The notes: a model not told the origin generated them from the letters alone. A stretch of DNA of 14,885 nucleotides from Spirogloea muscicola (GCA_009602725.1 WELB01000050.1:201136-216020), one strand, 5' to 3'; numbered from the stretch's first letter, positions 1-9,371 are shown. Numbers and translations are program-made.

Positions 1-154
1 ATGACGAGGACCATGATTGATGTTGAGAAAGTGTAGCAACAGACTGAGCAGGTCACTTGCAAGAAGCATCGACCACTATAAGAGCGTAAAGACGAAATAC
101 TCTATTGTGCAGTTCGAGTAAATCCGCTATTCTCATTGGACGACCAAAACGTAC

Positions 155-357
155 AGAGAAGCAACGGCAATTGTAGTCAGCAGTTGTGTGCAGATGATGC
201 CAAAGACTTTGCGGATGAAGCCCCAGCGCAGGGTGTTATCTGTCATGCCGATGCCCGGATATAGCATGTCGGAGCCCGAGCCAAGCTCCAGGTCTGCCAG
301 ACCCCCAGGCGCCTTGCCGCCCGCCGGTGCCGCAACAGGCTTGTACGTGAAGTCCAT
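155..357 (-). CDS. LIFEGUARD / Bax inhibitor-1-like membrane protein, exon 1 (partial gene)
   Basis: First coding exon of a TMBIM/BI-1 family protein, multi-pass ER or Golgi membrane proteins that modulate calcium leak and cell death. The start is the ATG at 357-355. The exon encodes 67 codons plus two bases and stops at a strong GTACGT donor (154-149). Visible features are a soluble Gly/Ala-rich head, then the plant LFG-type signature LYPGI (residues 32-36) and LRWGFIRKV (43-51), then the start of the first hydrophobic helix (IICTQLLTTIAVAS). Order and spacing match plant LIFEGUARD proteins; the full family is usually about 230-250 aa. The rest lies left of the window, and I could not place exon 2 in 1-154, so this is probably intron. 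Reading past the donor meets a stop after eight codons, which supports splicing there. The family call rests on one exon; which LFG paralogue it is cannot be told. Confidence 0.8.
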
Positions 358-465
358 CGCGGCAGCGGACGGACACTGGCCCTCGGGCCTGGCGCGAGCC
401 CGGTAGTCCCAAGTCTGGAAGTAAGCGGAGCGGAAGACGCCGCGAGATGACGACGAGGCTCGCGC

Positions 466-496
466 GGCGGCGACGGCGGCGGCGGCGGCGGCGGCG
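466..496. repeat. CGG/GGC trinucleotide microsatellite
   Basis: An imperfect GGC run with one GAC interruption, about 110-140 bp upstream of the LFG start codon. It probably lies in the 5' leader or core promoter of that minus-strand gene. Confidence 0.75.
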
Positions 497-667
497 TCAG
501 CGGCTGCGGGCGGCGAGCGGCGGAGCGACGCTCAAGCTGTGGAAGAAGTGTTGACGGAGGCTGGTTTCGCGCAACCGTAGTTTCCCGGGCAGGCCGCGAA
601 CCTTCCCGTGGGGGGCAGGCCATGTGTGAGTGCGTGGGAGAAAGAAGTGGCACTCCCAATGGGGGCA

Positions 668-688
668 AGGGCTGCGAAAAGCCAGCCC
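668..688 (-). repeat. Dispersed hairpin motif GGGCTG...CAGCCC, minus copy
   Basis: Read on the minus strand this is a 21-nt motif that folds into a 6-bp stem (GGGCTG/CAGCCC) with an 8-nt loop. It is an exact inverted match to 1371-1391, and diverged copies occur at 8031-8050, 8795-8813 and 14838-14856. Flanking pyrimidine-rich sequence is loosely shared, so this is the best-conserved part of a longer repeat. Confidence 0.75.
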
Positions 689-1070
689 AAAAATAATTCA
701 CAAAGGTTCAGAGGGGCCTAAGAGCGGTGAGCAGCTACAAAGGGGCCTGAGGATGCAATGGTAAAACAGGGGGAGGATGGATCACTCAATAAGTACGAGT
801 GAGGAGCCTCAGATCGTGGGAGACAGCGTGGGAGACAGCTCTCTCTGCATGTATGGCAATGGCTGAACGCCCGGGCGCGCCCGCGTCGGCTCTCGTCCAC
901 CAACCTTGGTCCGTTACCCCGGGCAACTCCCGTCTGTTTTCATTCTTGGCTCTCTGAGATTTTGGGATGGCTTCATACAGCCCCGTCCCCTTCCCTTTGT
1001 TTGGCCTTCGTTTGTTTCAAGTACACGAAATTCTTCCGAAGAGCCCGTTTCTTTTGAAGGGCCCCTTTCA

Positions 1071-1095
1071 TCCTCAATGGGCGAGCCCTTCTTCT
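1071..1095 (+). repeat. Dispersed repeat segment matching the right end of the window
   Basis: The string from 1071 (TCCTCAATGGGCGAGCCC, then TTCTTCT) recurs at 14860-14885 with one extra T. At 14838-14885 it directly follows the hairpin motif, so the two are parts of one repeat. The surrounding 1020-1230 is pyrimidine-rich and contains a degenerate copy of the GGGCTGGC motif at about 1204. Confidence 0.7.
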
Positions 1096-1370
1096 TTCAT
1101 TCTTTCCCGCGTTCCGGCCCTTTTCTTTGGACCTTGTCTCTCCAATTCCGGGCTTCTCTTTTCGGGCTAGCCTTTCAGAATTTGTTCATTCGTTCGTTTC
1201 TTTGGGCTGGCTAATCACTGCCATCGCCCTTAAGACTCCCCTTTTTGGCCCTCGACCCCGGTTTTGAGCTACTTCTTGCTAGGTTGTCTGACTTGGCTGC
1301 TGACTAGCGACTAGTGAGCTGGCACCATTAGTGGTGTCCACCTTCCCCCTGACCCTGTTCAATCTTTTGT

Positions 1371-1391
1371 GGGCTGGCTTTTCGCAGCCCT
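1371..1391 (+). repeat. Dispersed hairpin motif GGGCTG...CAGCCC, plus copy
   Basis: Identical over 21 nt to the reverse complement of 668-688. It is followed by CGGCCCC(T)ATGG and AGAGCTGCTTCT, which resemble the flanks of the copies near 8031 and 8795. It lies about 210 bp downstream of the HMCES stop codon. Confidence 0.75.
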
Positions 1392-1604
1392 CGGCCCCTA
1401 TGGAAGAGCTGCTTCTGCGAGACTGCCCACTATCAGCCATTGCTCTCCCCCTGTCATCAATCAGTGCCCAGCTTCCATCTCGTGGGTTTCCTGGCCGTGC
1501 ATCAGAGAGACTGGCTACAGAGAAGCGAGAAGTGTGCAGGGTTAAGCAACCACACAAGCAGGTGAACCAGACAATTGTCGTCCTGAAAAATAAGACATTG
1601 CATG

Positions 1605-4520
1605 CTATCTGGCCTTGCCAAAAAAGGCTAGTATGCTCTTTTGCCCGTCTTGCTTGACAGCCTGCCCCTCGTGAGCTTTCTTATGTACAGGAGACTGAAG
1701 TCTCACCTCTCCCAATGCTGGAGCACTGTCTGCACTACTCGTTTTTAACCGCTTGCTTGGTGGTGAAGCAGGCACAGGCACGTCATCTGCTGCAGGTTGC
1801 TGCTCCAGGTCATGTCGATCTTCTTCACCTGGACTACAAGAGCCATCTCTGACAGACTGATGATATCGCTCCTTCTGCGAGTGGGCGTCCTTGTCTCCTG
1901 TATGCTTATCCTCTGCTGCCACAGCAGCACTGACGTCCCTGTCCGGCTGAAGCCCTGCCTCAAAGGCCTTCCGGTCGTCAGCAGTCATCTTCTCTGCAGC
2001 TTCATCTGCAACCGTGTCAATGTCCAATTCTGTCTTTGTCATAACTGCAGAAGACGCTCTCTCCTTCTGTTTGCCAAACAACTGCGCAATTGCGCTTGTT
2101 GCTGCGGTTGTTGGTACAACCTGTTGAGGGTGAATACATTGTCATTAAGCCTGCACCTTACGTGGAGGATAACAGCAAGCAAATGTAACGTCATATAATG
2201 ATATCAGCCTGCCTCAGCCTGCCAACGCATAAATTCAAGCTTGACATGGCTTTTGCTCAATCTGCTACCACTACTTGCTACTTCAGAAGTTTCTTGATAG
2301 ACATAAGGCCATGCTTACATCTCTAGCTGTAACAGGCAATAGGAGGATGCTCTCTGAAGTCTCTCACCTCCTTGACACACTCAGGGTTGTCAAAGGATGG
2401 CTTGCCCATGGCTGGTGTCACGGCATGCCAAACCTGCACATTCGCCCATTTACATTCACCTTCACATTGCTGTGAGATTGTGCACAAGCGTAGTGTTATG
2501 CTTGCACTCCACTAATCTCGGTCCTGCCAGATACTGTAGTCATGAAGTGGTCTTGGCAAGGTCAATTCCGTCTGGTGTCACAAACAGGAAACCAACCAGA
2601 TCTTCCTTAGCATAAGGTTTGGCAAGCTTGTGGATGTCATCAACAACAAAGTCATCTGCAAGCCACGACTCCACCGCTTCGTCGGTGCCAAGGATGACAG
2701 GCATCCGATCTGTCCAATGAAGAAATCTATCAGTACCATTCAGTCAAAGTCTTGTGCATGTGCAAAGAAGCAGAATGAAAATGAACTGTACAAGAAGCTA
2801 CAACAAGAGCTCCAACAGCAGCTACAACAATGTATTCTCTAGCCCACTGAATACATCAGCTAGAGGAGTGAGCGCTGCAGTCACTTTGTGCAAAAGCTAG
2901 AAGTGTTTCACATGGATGGAGGCTTCAATTCAGTGAATCACCATGCAACCAATCCAAGGGCTTGGAGGAGCGAGTGGTCACAATGCTGTGACTGAACATC
3001 ACGTTGCCTTTAAATAGAATCCACACAAGTGTCTATTGACGCATGTGAAGATAAAGACCAATGCTATGTCCAACATCTGGGATTACTGCGACATGGACTA
3101 CAAGCAGCTACAGGACGTTATTGCAGGCAACAACACTGCAATATGTATGAGCAGGGCAATGATACACAACTGCATTCATTGTGGAGGTAGAATCTGTACA
3201 ATTAAATTTGCGAATGCTCATCAGCTCAATTTGCCTCAAAATTGAATATCAGCATTCTTGCTGGACCATATGTGTACCTTCTCCATCTTTCCAACGATCG
3301 TATAGAGCAGCAAATTGCAGAGGCCTTCCATCCTTGAAGTAGACTATGTATGGCTGCTTCTTGGAGCCATCCTTCTTCCATTCGTAGAATCTGAAGAATG
3401 AGACAGTGTGAGCAGCCGAAGGAGCACATGCTGCTCTCTGTAGATATCAGGCTTAGCTACTCATAACACTTTCACCAAAGAATGTCATCAAAATTTGGCA
3501 TGTATGGATGGATTAGGCTCGATTCACAAGTTAAGCAGCACACATTGCTGTAATCTATTCTTTCTTCCATTGTATTGTAAGTAAATTTTCTGGACTAGTT
3601 AAGAAAGAAGAAAGAAGTAAGCAGTTGAAATGCTACTTAAGTCAGTTCAGAGACCTCACCCATCCACTAGAGCAACACACCTGCTCCTCGTCAGGAGCCG
3701 CTTGAAAGACGACTTAAGGTGCAAGGACTCTGAGCGAGCATTGAACTGCCAGAGCCATTCACCACGGGTAATCAGCTGCTAAAAAGTGACATAATGCTGA
3801 CCGGGAGGCCCAGTCAGCCAGTACTTGCTGCTTAAGCTGAGGCCTGAGATTTGGGCCCTGGAACTAAAGTCATGTAGTTCAGCTCAACTTACTGACAATA
3901 TATGCTTTGCAATGTACGTAACCCTATATCCACAGAGGTTGGTATCTTAGCAGGCAGAAGAAGTACGAGCAGACTTATTATGCAGATTATATACCATCCG
4001 AAAGTGGTCAGGCTTCTCATCCTTTTTGGTGAAACTTGGGATGAGACCCCACTTCATGACGTGAATCTGCGTCTCGCCTCCTCCACTGCCGTCCTCATCC
4101 TGCACATCGCCCTTTCCTGGCGCTTCGTCGGCCTTGTCCGGAGCTCTGCTTCGACGCAACACCGGCATGGACCTGCCCGGCGAGACATTGTACGATGGAT
4201 GGAACCTGTTGGCGCGTAGCGAGATCAACACTGGCGGTTAGTCAGAGGTCAATAAGCTACAAGAGCAAGCCAACAGAGCCTGCCTTCTGTGTCCGGCCGC
4301 TCTTCTTCTTCTTTGACTTGACCTCCTGAAGGAATTCATCGCATCATATGCAGAGACAACACTATCTCGAGTTTGCCATCACATCATGGTGTCGCAGAAT
4401 CCGGCACCCCCTCGGCAGGTCAGGATGCCACCTCTCGGCGTCCACCCAGCGCGTCGGCGGCACGCCCGTGGCCCGCGCGATCGACTCCGGGTCCAGCGTG
4501 CAGCGAGCGCGCCCGCACAT
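1605..4520 (-). CDS. HMCES: HMCES-type SRAP protein, abasic-site DNA-protein crosslink shield with C-terminal PIP box
   Basis: Complete eight-exon gene. Exons: 4520-4432, 4205-3995, 3745-3660, 3390-3278, 3007-2942, 2709-2597, 2433-2368, 2120-1605. They total 1260 nt, 419 aa; all junctions are GT-AG and all phases close. In this family Cys2 forms a thiazolidine crosslink with abasic sites in single-stranded DNA at forks, blocking strand cleavage. Visible: MCGRARCTL at the start (Cys2 catalytic once Met1 is removed), HPSYNVSPG, MKWGLIPSF, FNARSE (Asn102), DGFYEW (Glu132), LHDRMPVILG (His188), VTPAMGKPSFDNPEC. These are the expected SRAP active-site residues. Residues 249-419 form a polar, probably disordered tail with a basic SKRLK patch (370-374) and QKSILAFF (408-415), a canonical Qxx(I)xxFF PCNA-binding box four residues from the end. 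Least certain is the exon 5 acceptor (AAAG at 3011-3008), chosen because it restores frame and family alignment. The gene is divergent from RPL9 and upstream of LFG on the same strand. Confidence 0.92.
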
Positions 4521-5245
4521 GGCTCCAGCGGCGCCTGCAGCGGGCTGGGCCGCAGCCTCGCAGTCAGCGGGTAGGCCGCATTGCTAACTGGCACCACCTC
4601 GGACCCCTCACGAGCCGCTCCAGCGCCTCCTCAATCTACAGCCAGCTGGTGCGAAGCGACCTCAGTGTACTTCTCGCAGCTCGCCGTCGCTGCAGCCGCC
4701 AGCGCAGGGACCCCAGCGCTGGCAGGGCGCCTGTGGAGACGCCGGCGCAGCGCGACGCCGTGCCGCAGCTCTGCCTTCGAGTCTCAGACCGAGTGACGGC
4801 AGGCCGACGTGGTGGCGAAGGGAGCGCCGTGGAGCCGCGGGGGCCTCGCCGGCGAGCCCGCCGCAGAAGGCGGCAGGCTCCGCGCCGGGGTGCTTGGAAG
4901 GTCGGGACGTTTGTCGGCCGCCCGACATTCCAAGCGCCAGGCGCTTGCAGGCCATCGCGAATCGTCGGAGAGGATCGGACGGGTTCAGGAGCGGGATAGC
5001 TTCCGCAGATCGCAGCCATCGGGGCCTTTTCTCCATCGGACGGCTGAAGGGTCCTGCTCTGGGGGGGGTAATGGGGACGCCCCCCGGGGGGTTGGGGTTC
5101 AGAGCTGCTGCGGACGCAGGCGCGGCGTGAGCACTAGGCGGGCTCTGCGCCGCGCCTGCCGGCGGCTCGGGCGGCGCCTGCGGCGGCGGANGCTCGAGCG
5201 GCGAGCGCGGCGGCCGCCGCCGCCGGCGAGGGGCGGCGCGCCGCG
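4521..5245. promoter_or_regulatory. Divergent promoter region between HMCES and RPL9
   Basis: The 725 bp between the two start codons must contain both 5' leaders and promoters. It is strongly GC-rich with no obvious TATA box. It holds a 15-bp inverted repeat (4892-4935), a palindrome (4932-4946), an 8-G run (5061-5068), a CCCCCCGGGGGG palindrome (5080-5091) and one undetermined base (5191). Long open frames here run on several frames of both strands, as expected from GC richness, and resemble nothing I know. That this is a shared promoter is inferred from position only. Confidence 0.55.
4892..4946. repeat. Near-perfect inverted repeat with abutting palindrome
   Basis: The left arm 4892-4906 (GCTTGGAAGGTCGGG) pairs with 4921-4935 (CCCGACATTCCAAGC): 15 positions, one mismatch (4900 against 4927), 14-nt loop. 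The right arm overlaps a perfect 15-nt palindrome at 4932-4946, AAGCGCC-A-GGCGCTT. It could be an RNA hairpin in the RPL9 leader, a cruciform or a transposon footprint. Confidence 0.75.
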
Positions 5246-6531
5246 ATGAAGACCATCCTGGCGTCCGAGACTATGGCCATCCCGGAGGGCGTGAAGGTGG
5301 AGATCCGCGCGAAGAAGATTCGTGTCACGGGGCCACGCGGCGTGCTGACGCGCGACTTCAAGCACCTGCACCTCGACTTCCAGCTCGACGAGGGCGGCCG
5401 CTCGCTGCGCGTCGACGCGTGGTTCGGCACCCGCAAGACCATGGCCGCCATCCGCACCGCCATCTCGCACGTCCAGAACCTCATCAAGGGCGTCACCAAG
5501 GGCTTCCGCTACAAGATGCGCTTCGTCTACGCCCACTTCCCCATCAACGCCTCCATCACACAAGCCAAGGACTGCATCGAAATCCGGAACTTCCTCGGCG
5601 AGAAGAAGGTGCGCCCCACAGCCCCACCGAAGGCACTAGTCGCTGTGTCGCCGCTTCTCTGCCCCTCGTCGCGCTCGACGGGCTTGACTCCGCGTCCGTG
5701 GCTCTGGCTGCATTGGCAATGACGGCACTTGTGGTTGTCCTCAACCCTTGCTGCTGCCCGCTAGTTCATGGGTTGCTGGTCGCAGCTGAAAGCGTAGTGA
5801 TGTGCACCCCTGACTCGTGCAGCGTGTCTGCCCCTGACTGGACATGAGCGCGCTTGTGTCTCTGTGCTGCGCGTAGCTGGCAGGTTGTCTGCGTATGTCA
5901 TTTGACGTTGTTGCTTCTGTGTCTTTACCCAGGTGAGGAAGGTGGACATGCTCAGCGGCGTGACGGTCACGCGGTCAGAGAAGGTCAAGGATGAGCTCGT
6001 CATTGACGGTAACGACATCGAGCTGGTGTCACGGTCGGCCGCCCTTGTCAATCAGGTGGGTGTCCACCTGCCTGCTCTCCCGGGCCACGTCTGCTGCTGG
6101 CACCGAAAGCTTTGCTATGAACAAAGTTGCCATTGGCAATTGAGTCGACGGCTTATGCTTTGTGATAAAGAAGCAAGGCGTTTGTGAGTGACACATTTCC
6201 GTGCATATGATGTGTTGCGCAATGAAGACCATTGTGAAGTAGCAGATATATTTTGCAGTGTTGACTGTTGCTGCCTTTACTACGCTTATTGGCACCTTAA
6301 ACATCGATCCATTTGCCTTGCACTTTTCCAAGTGGGCGGGTAATGAAAGTTGCCTCAGTCTTGTGTGGCACTCTTAGCTATGCGCATAAAGTCCAGGCTT
6401 GCGAGCAAGTCTCAAGCGGTTCTGGTGAGGTGACTGTTGTGCAGATTTGCCACGTGAAGAAGAAGGACATCCGATATTTTCTCGATGGAATATACGTCAG
6501 TGAGAGGGGCACCATTGAGGAAGAGGGTTGA
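5246..6531 (+). CDS. RPL9: 60S ribosomal protein L9 (uL6)
   Basis: Complete three-exon gene. Exons: 5246-5608, 5933-6055, 6445-6531; 573 nt, 190 aa, the usual eukaryotic L9 length. uL6 binds large-subunit rRNA near the factor-binding centre. The start at 5246 gives [15 protein letters not shown], the plant-type L9 N-terminus. Further recognisable blocks are [15 protein letters not shown] (28-42), [18 protein letters not shown] (70-87), YAHFPIN (95-101), [14 protein letters not shown] across junction 1, and [18 protein letters not shown] in exon 3. Intron 1 (GTGCGC...CCCAG, 324 nt) and intron 2 (GTGGGT...TGCAG, 389 nt) are both phase 0. I checked the introns for box C/D snoRNAs, which ribosomal-protein introns sometimes host, and found none convincing. 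Head-to-head with HMCES; an undetermined base lies 55 nt upstream of the start. Confidence 0.97.
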
Positions 6532-7820
6532 TGGATGTGGGCGCAGCTTGAGGCTATCGGCGCCTCTGACAGCAATCACCCAGCTACTCTGATGCGGCTC
6601 TTTGGGTTGAGCTCATATTGTCAGACATGCAGTCAAGGACCCTCTGGATGTGCAACCTCTTGGCTTTTCAAGCCTTGGGTGTGAGGCCAGGTAGCTATGC
6701 AGCTACTTATTGGCGAGGTTCTTTATATCACTAGCACATGTTATCAGTTGTAGTCCGTGCCCGGCAAGTCGCAGACCCTTCTTTGATTCATGAATTTTGA
6801 TACAATGAGCCACTCCATATGGAAGAGGGTGAGCTTATGCCAAAGGTCTATTGTGAACCTCAAGTGCGACTCGGAAAGTAATATCAATGTACCGGTCTGC
6901 TACTTACCTGACACTCAAGTCGTTGACACGTAAGCATTCAACTAAGCGTCTAGCCATCAGTGAAGCAACTCGCACTGCTGTGTGCCGCCCTTACATCGTT
7001 CAAGCGCTACAAGCACTTCAGGTGCATCTTTGTGCCAAGTGAAGCATCCTTGTGCACCGGAAGACACTTGCCCTTTGCTTGGTGTGCCTCCTAGTGTGCT
7101 GATATGGTAAGATACCGCGCCCAAACAGTAAGCCCTTCCGGATTCGTGCCTGTTTTGTGGAGGTCCATCCCCTTGACTTCTGCACTACAGATGCGCCAGT
7201 GACTCTGCTGCTGACATCAGTCAGCCGTCGCCCCTTCTTCTGGAGGAACACTTGTTACTTGCATCTTGGCTGGCTATTTCAGTTGCCCTTTGCCCTTATG
7301 CAACCTCAACCCTGCCCCAAGAGTATTGGAGAACAAATGACGCTGGCTGCCAGAAGGGCCTGGAATTATTCAATTACAATGGATTGAGCGACAAGCCCTC
7401 CACAGATGCAGTTGGGTACAGAGTGGGCGAATTCACGTAGGTGGCTGTGGAGCAGCTTCTCGTCAGAAGCCACAGGTCCAACAAGCTTAGTGAGCGGGCT
7501 GATGAATGTCTATGTACTGCATACTACAAGCACTAGGCCAGCACTCAACCAAAGCCGCGAGGCACGTGCTATTGCCAGCTATGGCGTGGTGACGCTGCAA
7601 GAGAAAGCGATTTGCTCGCATGGAAGAGCCAGCCACGAGCCTGCGAAACTGGCAGAGACTGCAAGCTCATCCAGATATTGCTGGGGGCTGTGAACGGGAA
7701 TTGCTGTGAAAATAAGCGGGACAGTAGTGGTGCAGGACGGCGCCACGAGAGGAGGCCGGCGCGACGTGCTTGCGGGTGTTCGTGGAGCAGCGGCAACCGA
7801 GATGACGTAGGTGGCTACAG

Positions 7821-7965
7821 AGAGAAGGCGCGCGGGGCGCATGAATTGAAAGGGAGGCCAATTCAAGCCAATACATTGTTCAGGCAGAGTCGAGTGCAGA
7901 CTAAACAAGGCTACATAATACGGAGACCTAATCTAAGGTACCTAAGGTGACATTAGTACCCACGG
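7821..7965 (+). repeat. Dispersed repeat unit of about 145 bp, copy 1
   Basis: Two blocks in order. Block A starts AGAGAAGGCGCGCGGGGCGC and includes AAAGGGAGGCCAATTCAAGC. Block B (from about 7906) includes AAGGCTACAT and ends CATTAGTACC at 7960. The same A-then-B order and spacing occurs at 14520-14665. A partial second block A (GCGCAGCGCGCATGAATTCA) follows from about 7979. Confidence 0.8.
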
Positions 7966-8030
7966 GTGAGAGAAGGAGCGCAGCGCGCATGAATTCAAAG
8001 GAAGAAGTGAGCTCTTCCGAAGGGGGGCGG

Positions 8031-8050
8031 GGGCTGTGAAAAGCCAGCCC
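8031..8050 (-). repeat. Dispersed hairpin motif, minus copy
   Basis: On the minus strand GGGCTGGCTTTTCACAGCCC differs by one base from the 668-688 and 1371-1391 copies. The stem GGGCTG/CAGCCC is intact; the change is in the loop. Confidence 0.7.
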
Positions 8051-8122
8051 AGATGCACAAGCTTCAAAGGGCCGGAAGGCACGAAGTCTCACCAAAGCTG
8101 GGGCTTCGCTTTTACTCTGGAC

Positions 8123-8300
8123 TAGTTTCTCTAACTTGCGGCTCAATACGGGATATTCAGCACCCAGAAGCTACTTGAGTCGCTGCGTGTTTCAGCACTT
8201 TTCTGGTCCCTTCGATTTTATTCGATTTTCAGCCAGTTGCAGCCATCGTTCTCCATCTCTACTAGAAGAGTCTTTCTCCTTTTTTGGGCTTCGCTTTTCA
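8123..8300 (+). repeat. Direct duplication, left copy
   Basis: Begins TAGTTTCTCTAACTTGCGGC. It shares with the right copy, 560 bp away, the string of words GGGATATT, CACCCAG, CTTTTCTGG, CCCTTCGA, CAGCCATCGT and AGAAGAGTCTTTCT in the same order. The copies are clearly diverged, with small indels. Confidence 0.7.
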
Positions 8301-8682
8301 GCCCCATCTTCACACTGGCGTTTGCCTGCACAGTGAATATTGGCTTGACATGGCCTCACTTAACGCGCACCCCGCGCTTTCTCTTTGATCTTTGCATCCT
8401 GTTTAAGCTGGCCTTCCAGTCACCGCCTTTTGAAGGCGCGTCGTCTCATCTGATTTGGCCTCCCTTCACTGTGTCGAGCTCCTGCACCAGCTAGCGCTCA
8501 GCGCAGTGTCCCGACATTCCCAAGGGGAGCAGGCCGAAAGCAGCAGGCTCTCTCGCCCAGGTGGTTCGCATGCGCCTCTCAGTATCGCTGCAGCGGTCAA
8601 TGGCATACGCGCTTCATCTGCGTGCCTGTCGCGCTTTGGCTGAGGACTCTGGTTATAGACAGGGGACCCGCTACCTGGAAAT

Positions 8683-8850
8683 TAGTTTCTCTGACCTGCG
8701 GCTGCTCAACAGGGGATATTGAACACCCAGTGACCACTTGCTGACTGGCTTTGGGCCTTTTCTGGCCCCTTCGAACTATGTTCATCCTTTTGCTGGGCTG
8801 GCCGTTCACAGCCATCGTCCTCTACGGGAAGAGTCTTTCTTGCATGCTTC
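8683..8850 (+). repeat. Direct duplication, right copy
   Basis: Begins TAGTTTCTCTGACCTGCGGC and follows the order of the left copy. It contains a hairpin-motif variant at 8795-8813 (GGGCTG...ACAGCC) just before the shared CAGCCATCGTCCTC segment. Confidence 0.7.
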
Positions 8851-8900
8851 CATTCTTCCATGTGGTGATCTTGCTCCTCAGCTTAGCTTGTCAGGTATGT

Positions 8901-9015
8901 ATGTGCTCACTCGAGGATATTAGTGCCCCCCTTAGCCAACTCGTTACCCCGTTACCAGGTGATTTGTAAGGCTAGAATTGGCCTCCCTTTCAAGTTTCAT
9001 GGGCACCGCGCTCCG
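8901..9015 (-). repeat. Dispersed repeat unit, inverted copy
   Basis: On the minus strand it reads GCGCGGTGCCCATGAAACTT, then AAAGGGAGGCCAATTCTAGC, and further on GTTGGCTAAGG and GTGAGCACAT. These match blocks A and B of the units at 7821 and 14520. With 7821-7965 it forms an inverted pair about 1.1 kb apart. Confidence 0.7.
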
Positions 9016-9073
9016 TCTCTCTTGCACACAGACTTTTCCCCAAGCGCACCGCGCGCGCCTTCTCGCACTGAAG

Positions 9074-9130
9074 CCCACCGTCGAAGCGGCGCTTGCAGCG
9101 CCACGCTGCAAAGGCGCACGCGACGGTGGG
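9074..9130. repeat. Nested inverted repeat upstream of UTP4
   Basis: Outer arms CCCACCGTCG (9074-9083) and CGACGGTGGG (9121-9130) are perfect complements over 10 bp. Inside lie GGCGCT-TGC-AGCGCC (9088-9102) and the overlapping GCAGCG-CCA-CGCTGC (9095-9109), which compete for pairing. It could be a leader RNA structure. Confidence 0.65.
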
Positions 9131-9260
9131 GCCCATCGTCCCGAGCGAGCCACCGTGCCGCCAGCTAAAACCCCGAACCCCCGGAGCGGGAGTGCGTCAC
9201 CCGCTCCATGGCCCCGCCGCCGGCGGCGCCGTCGGCGCCGGCGGCGCTGGCGGCGGCGCG

Positions 9261-9371
<111 letters not shown>

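Larger units (their letters stand above)
358..1604. other. Spacer: LFG upstream region and repeat-rich 3' flank of HMCES
   Basis: No supported gene. 358-650 is GC-rich and should hold the LFG 5' leader and promoter, with a CGG-type microsatellite at about 466-496. About 655-760 carries a minus-oriented copy of the dispersed hairpin repeat, and about 900-1460 is a pyrimidine-rich tract on the plus strand with plus-oriented copies. The open frames here are low-complexity and match nothing I recognise. The 3' UTR of HMCES must lie just below 1605; I found no convincing polyadenylation signal. Confidence 0.6.

Noticed and set aside
109-128. GTTCGAGTAAATCC resembling a tRNA T-arm
   Set aside because: No flanking T-stem, acceptor stem or anticodon arm could be folded around it.
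2791-2832. CAA/CAG-rich stretch suggesting poly-Gln coding on the plus strand
   Set aside because: It lies within HMCES intron 5 on the opposite strand; short imperfect microsatellite, no gene around it.
4373-4999. A 208-codon plus-strand open frame and several overlapping ones on both strands
   Set aside because: They overlap HMCES exon 1 and the GC-rich promoter, are Arg/Ala/Pro-rich in every frame, and match no family; GC-driven shadows.
5080-5098. CCCCCCGGGGGG and GGTTGGGG as a telomere-like or origin signal
   Set aside because: Single short G-rich words in a GC-rich promoter; no tandem telomeric array.
5609-6444. Possible box C/D snoRNAs in the RPL9 introns (GTGATGT and ATGATGT words)
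   Set aside because: Box C words are imperfect and no properly spaced CTGA box D with terminal stem was found.
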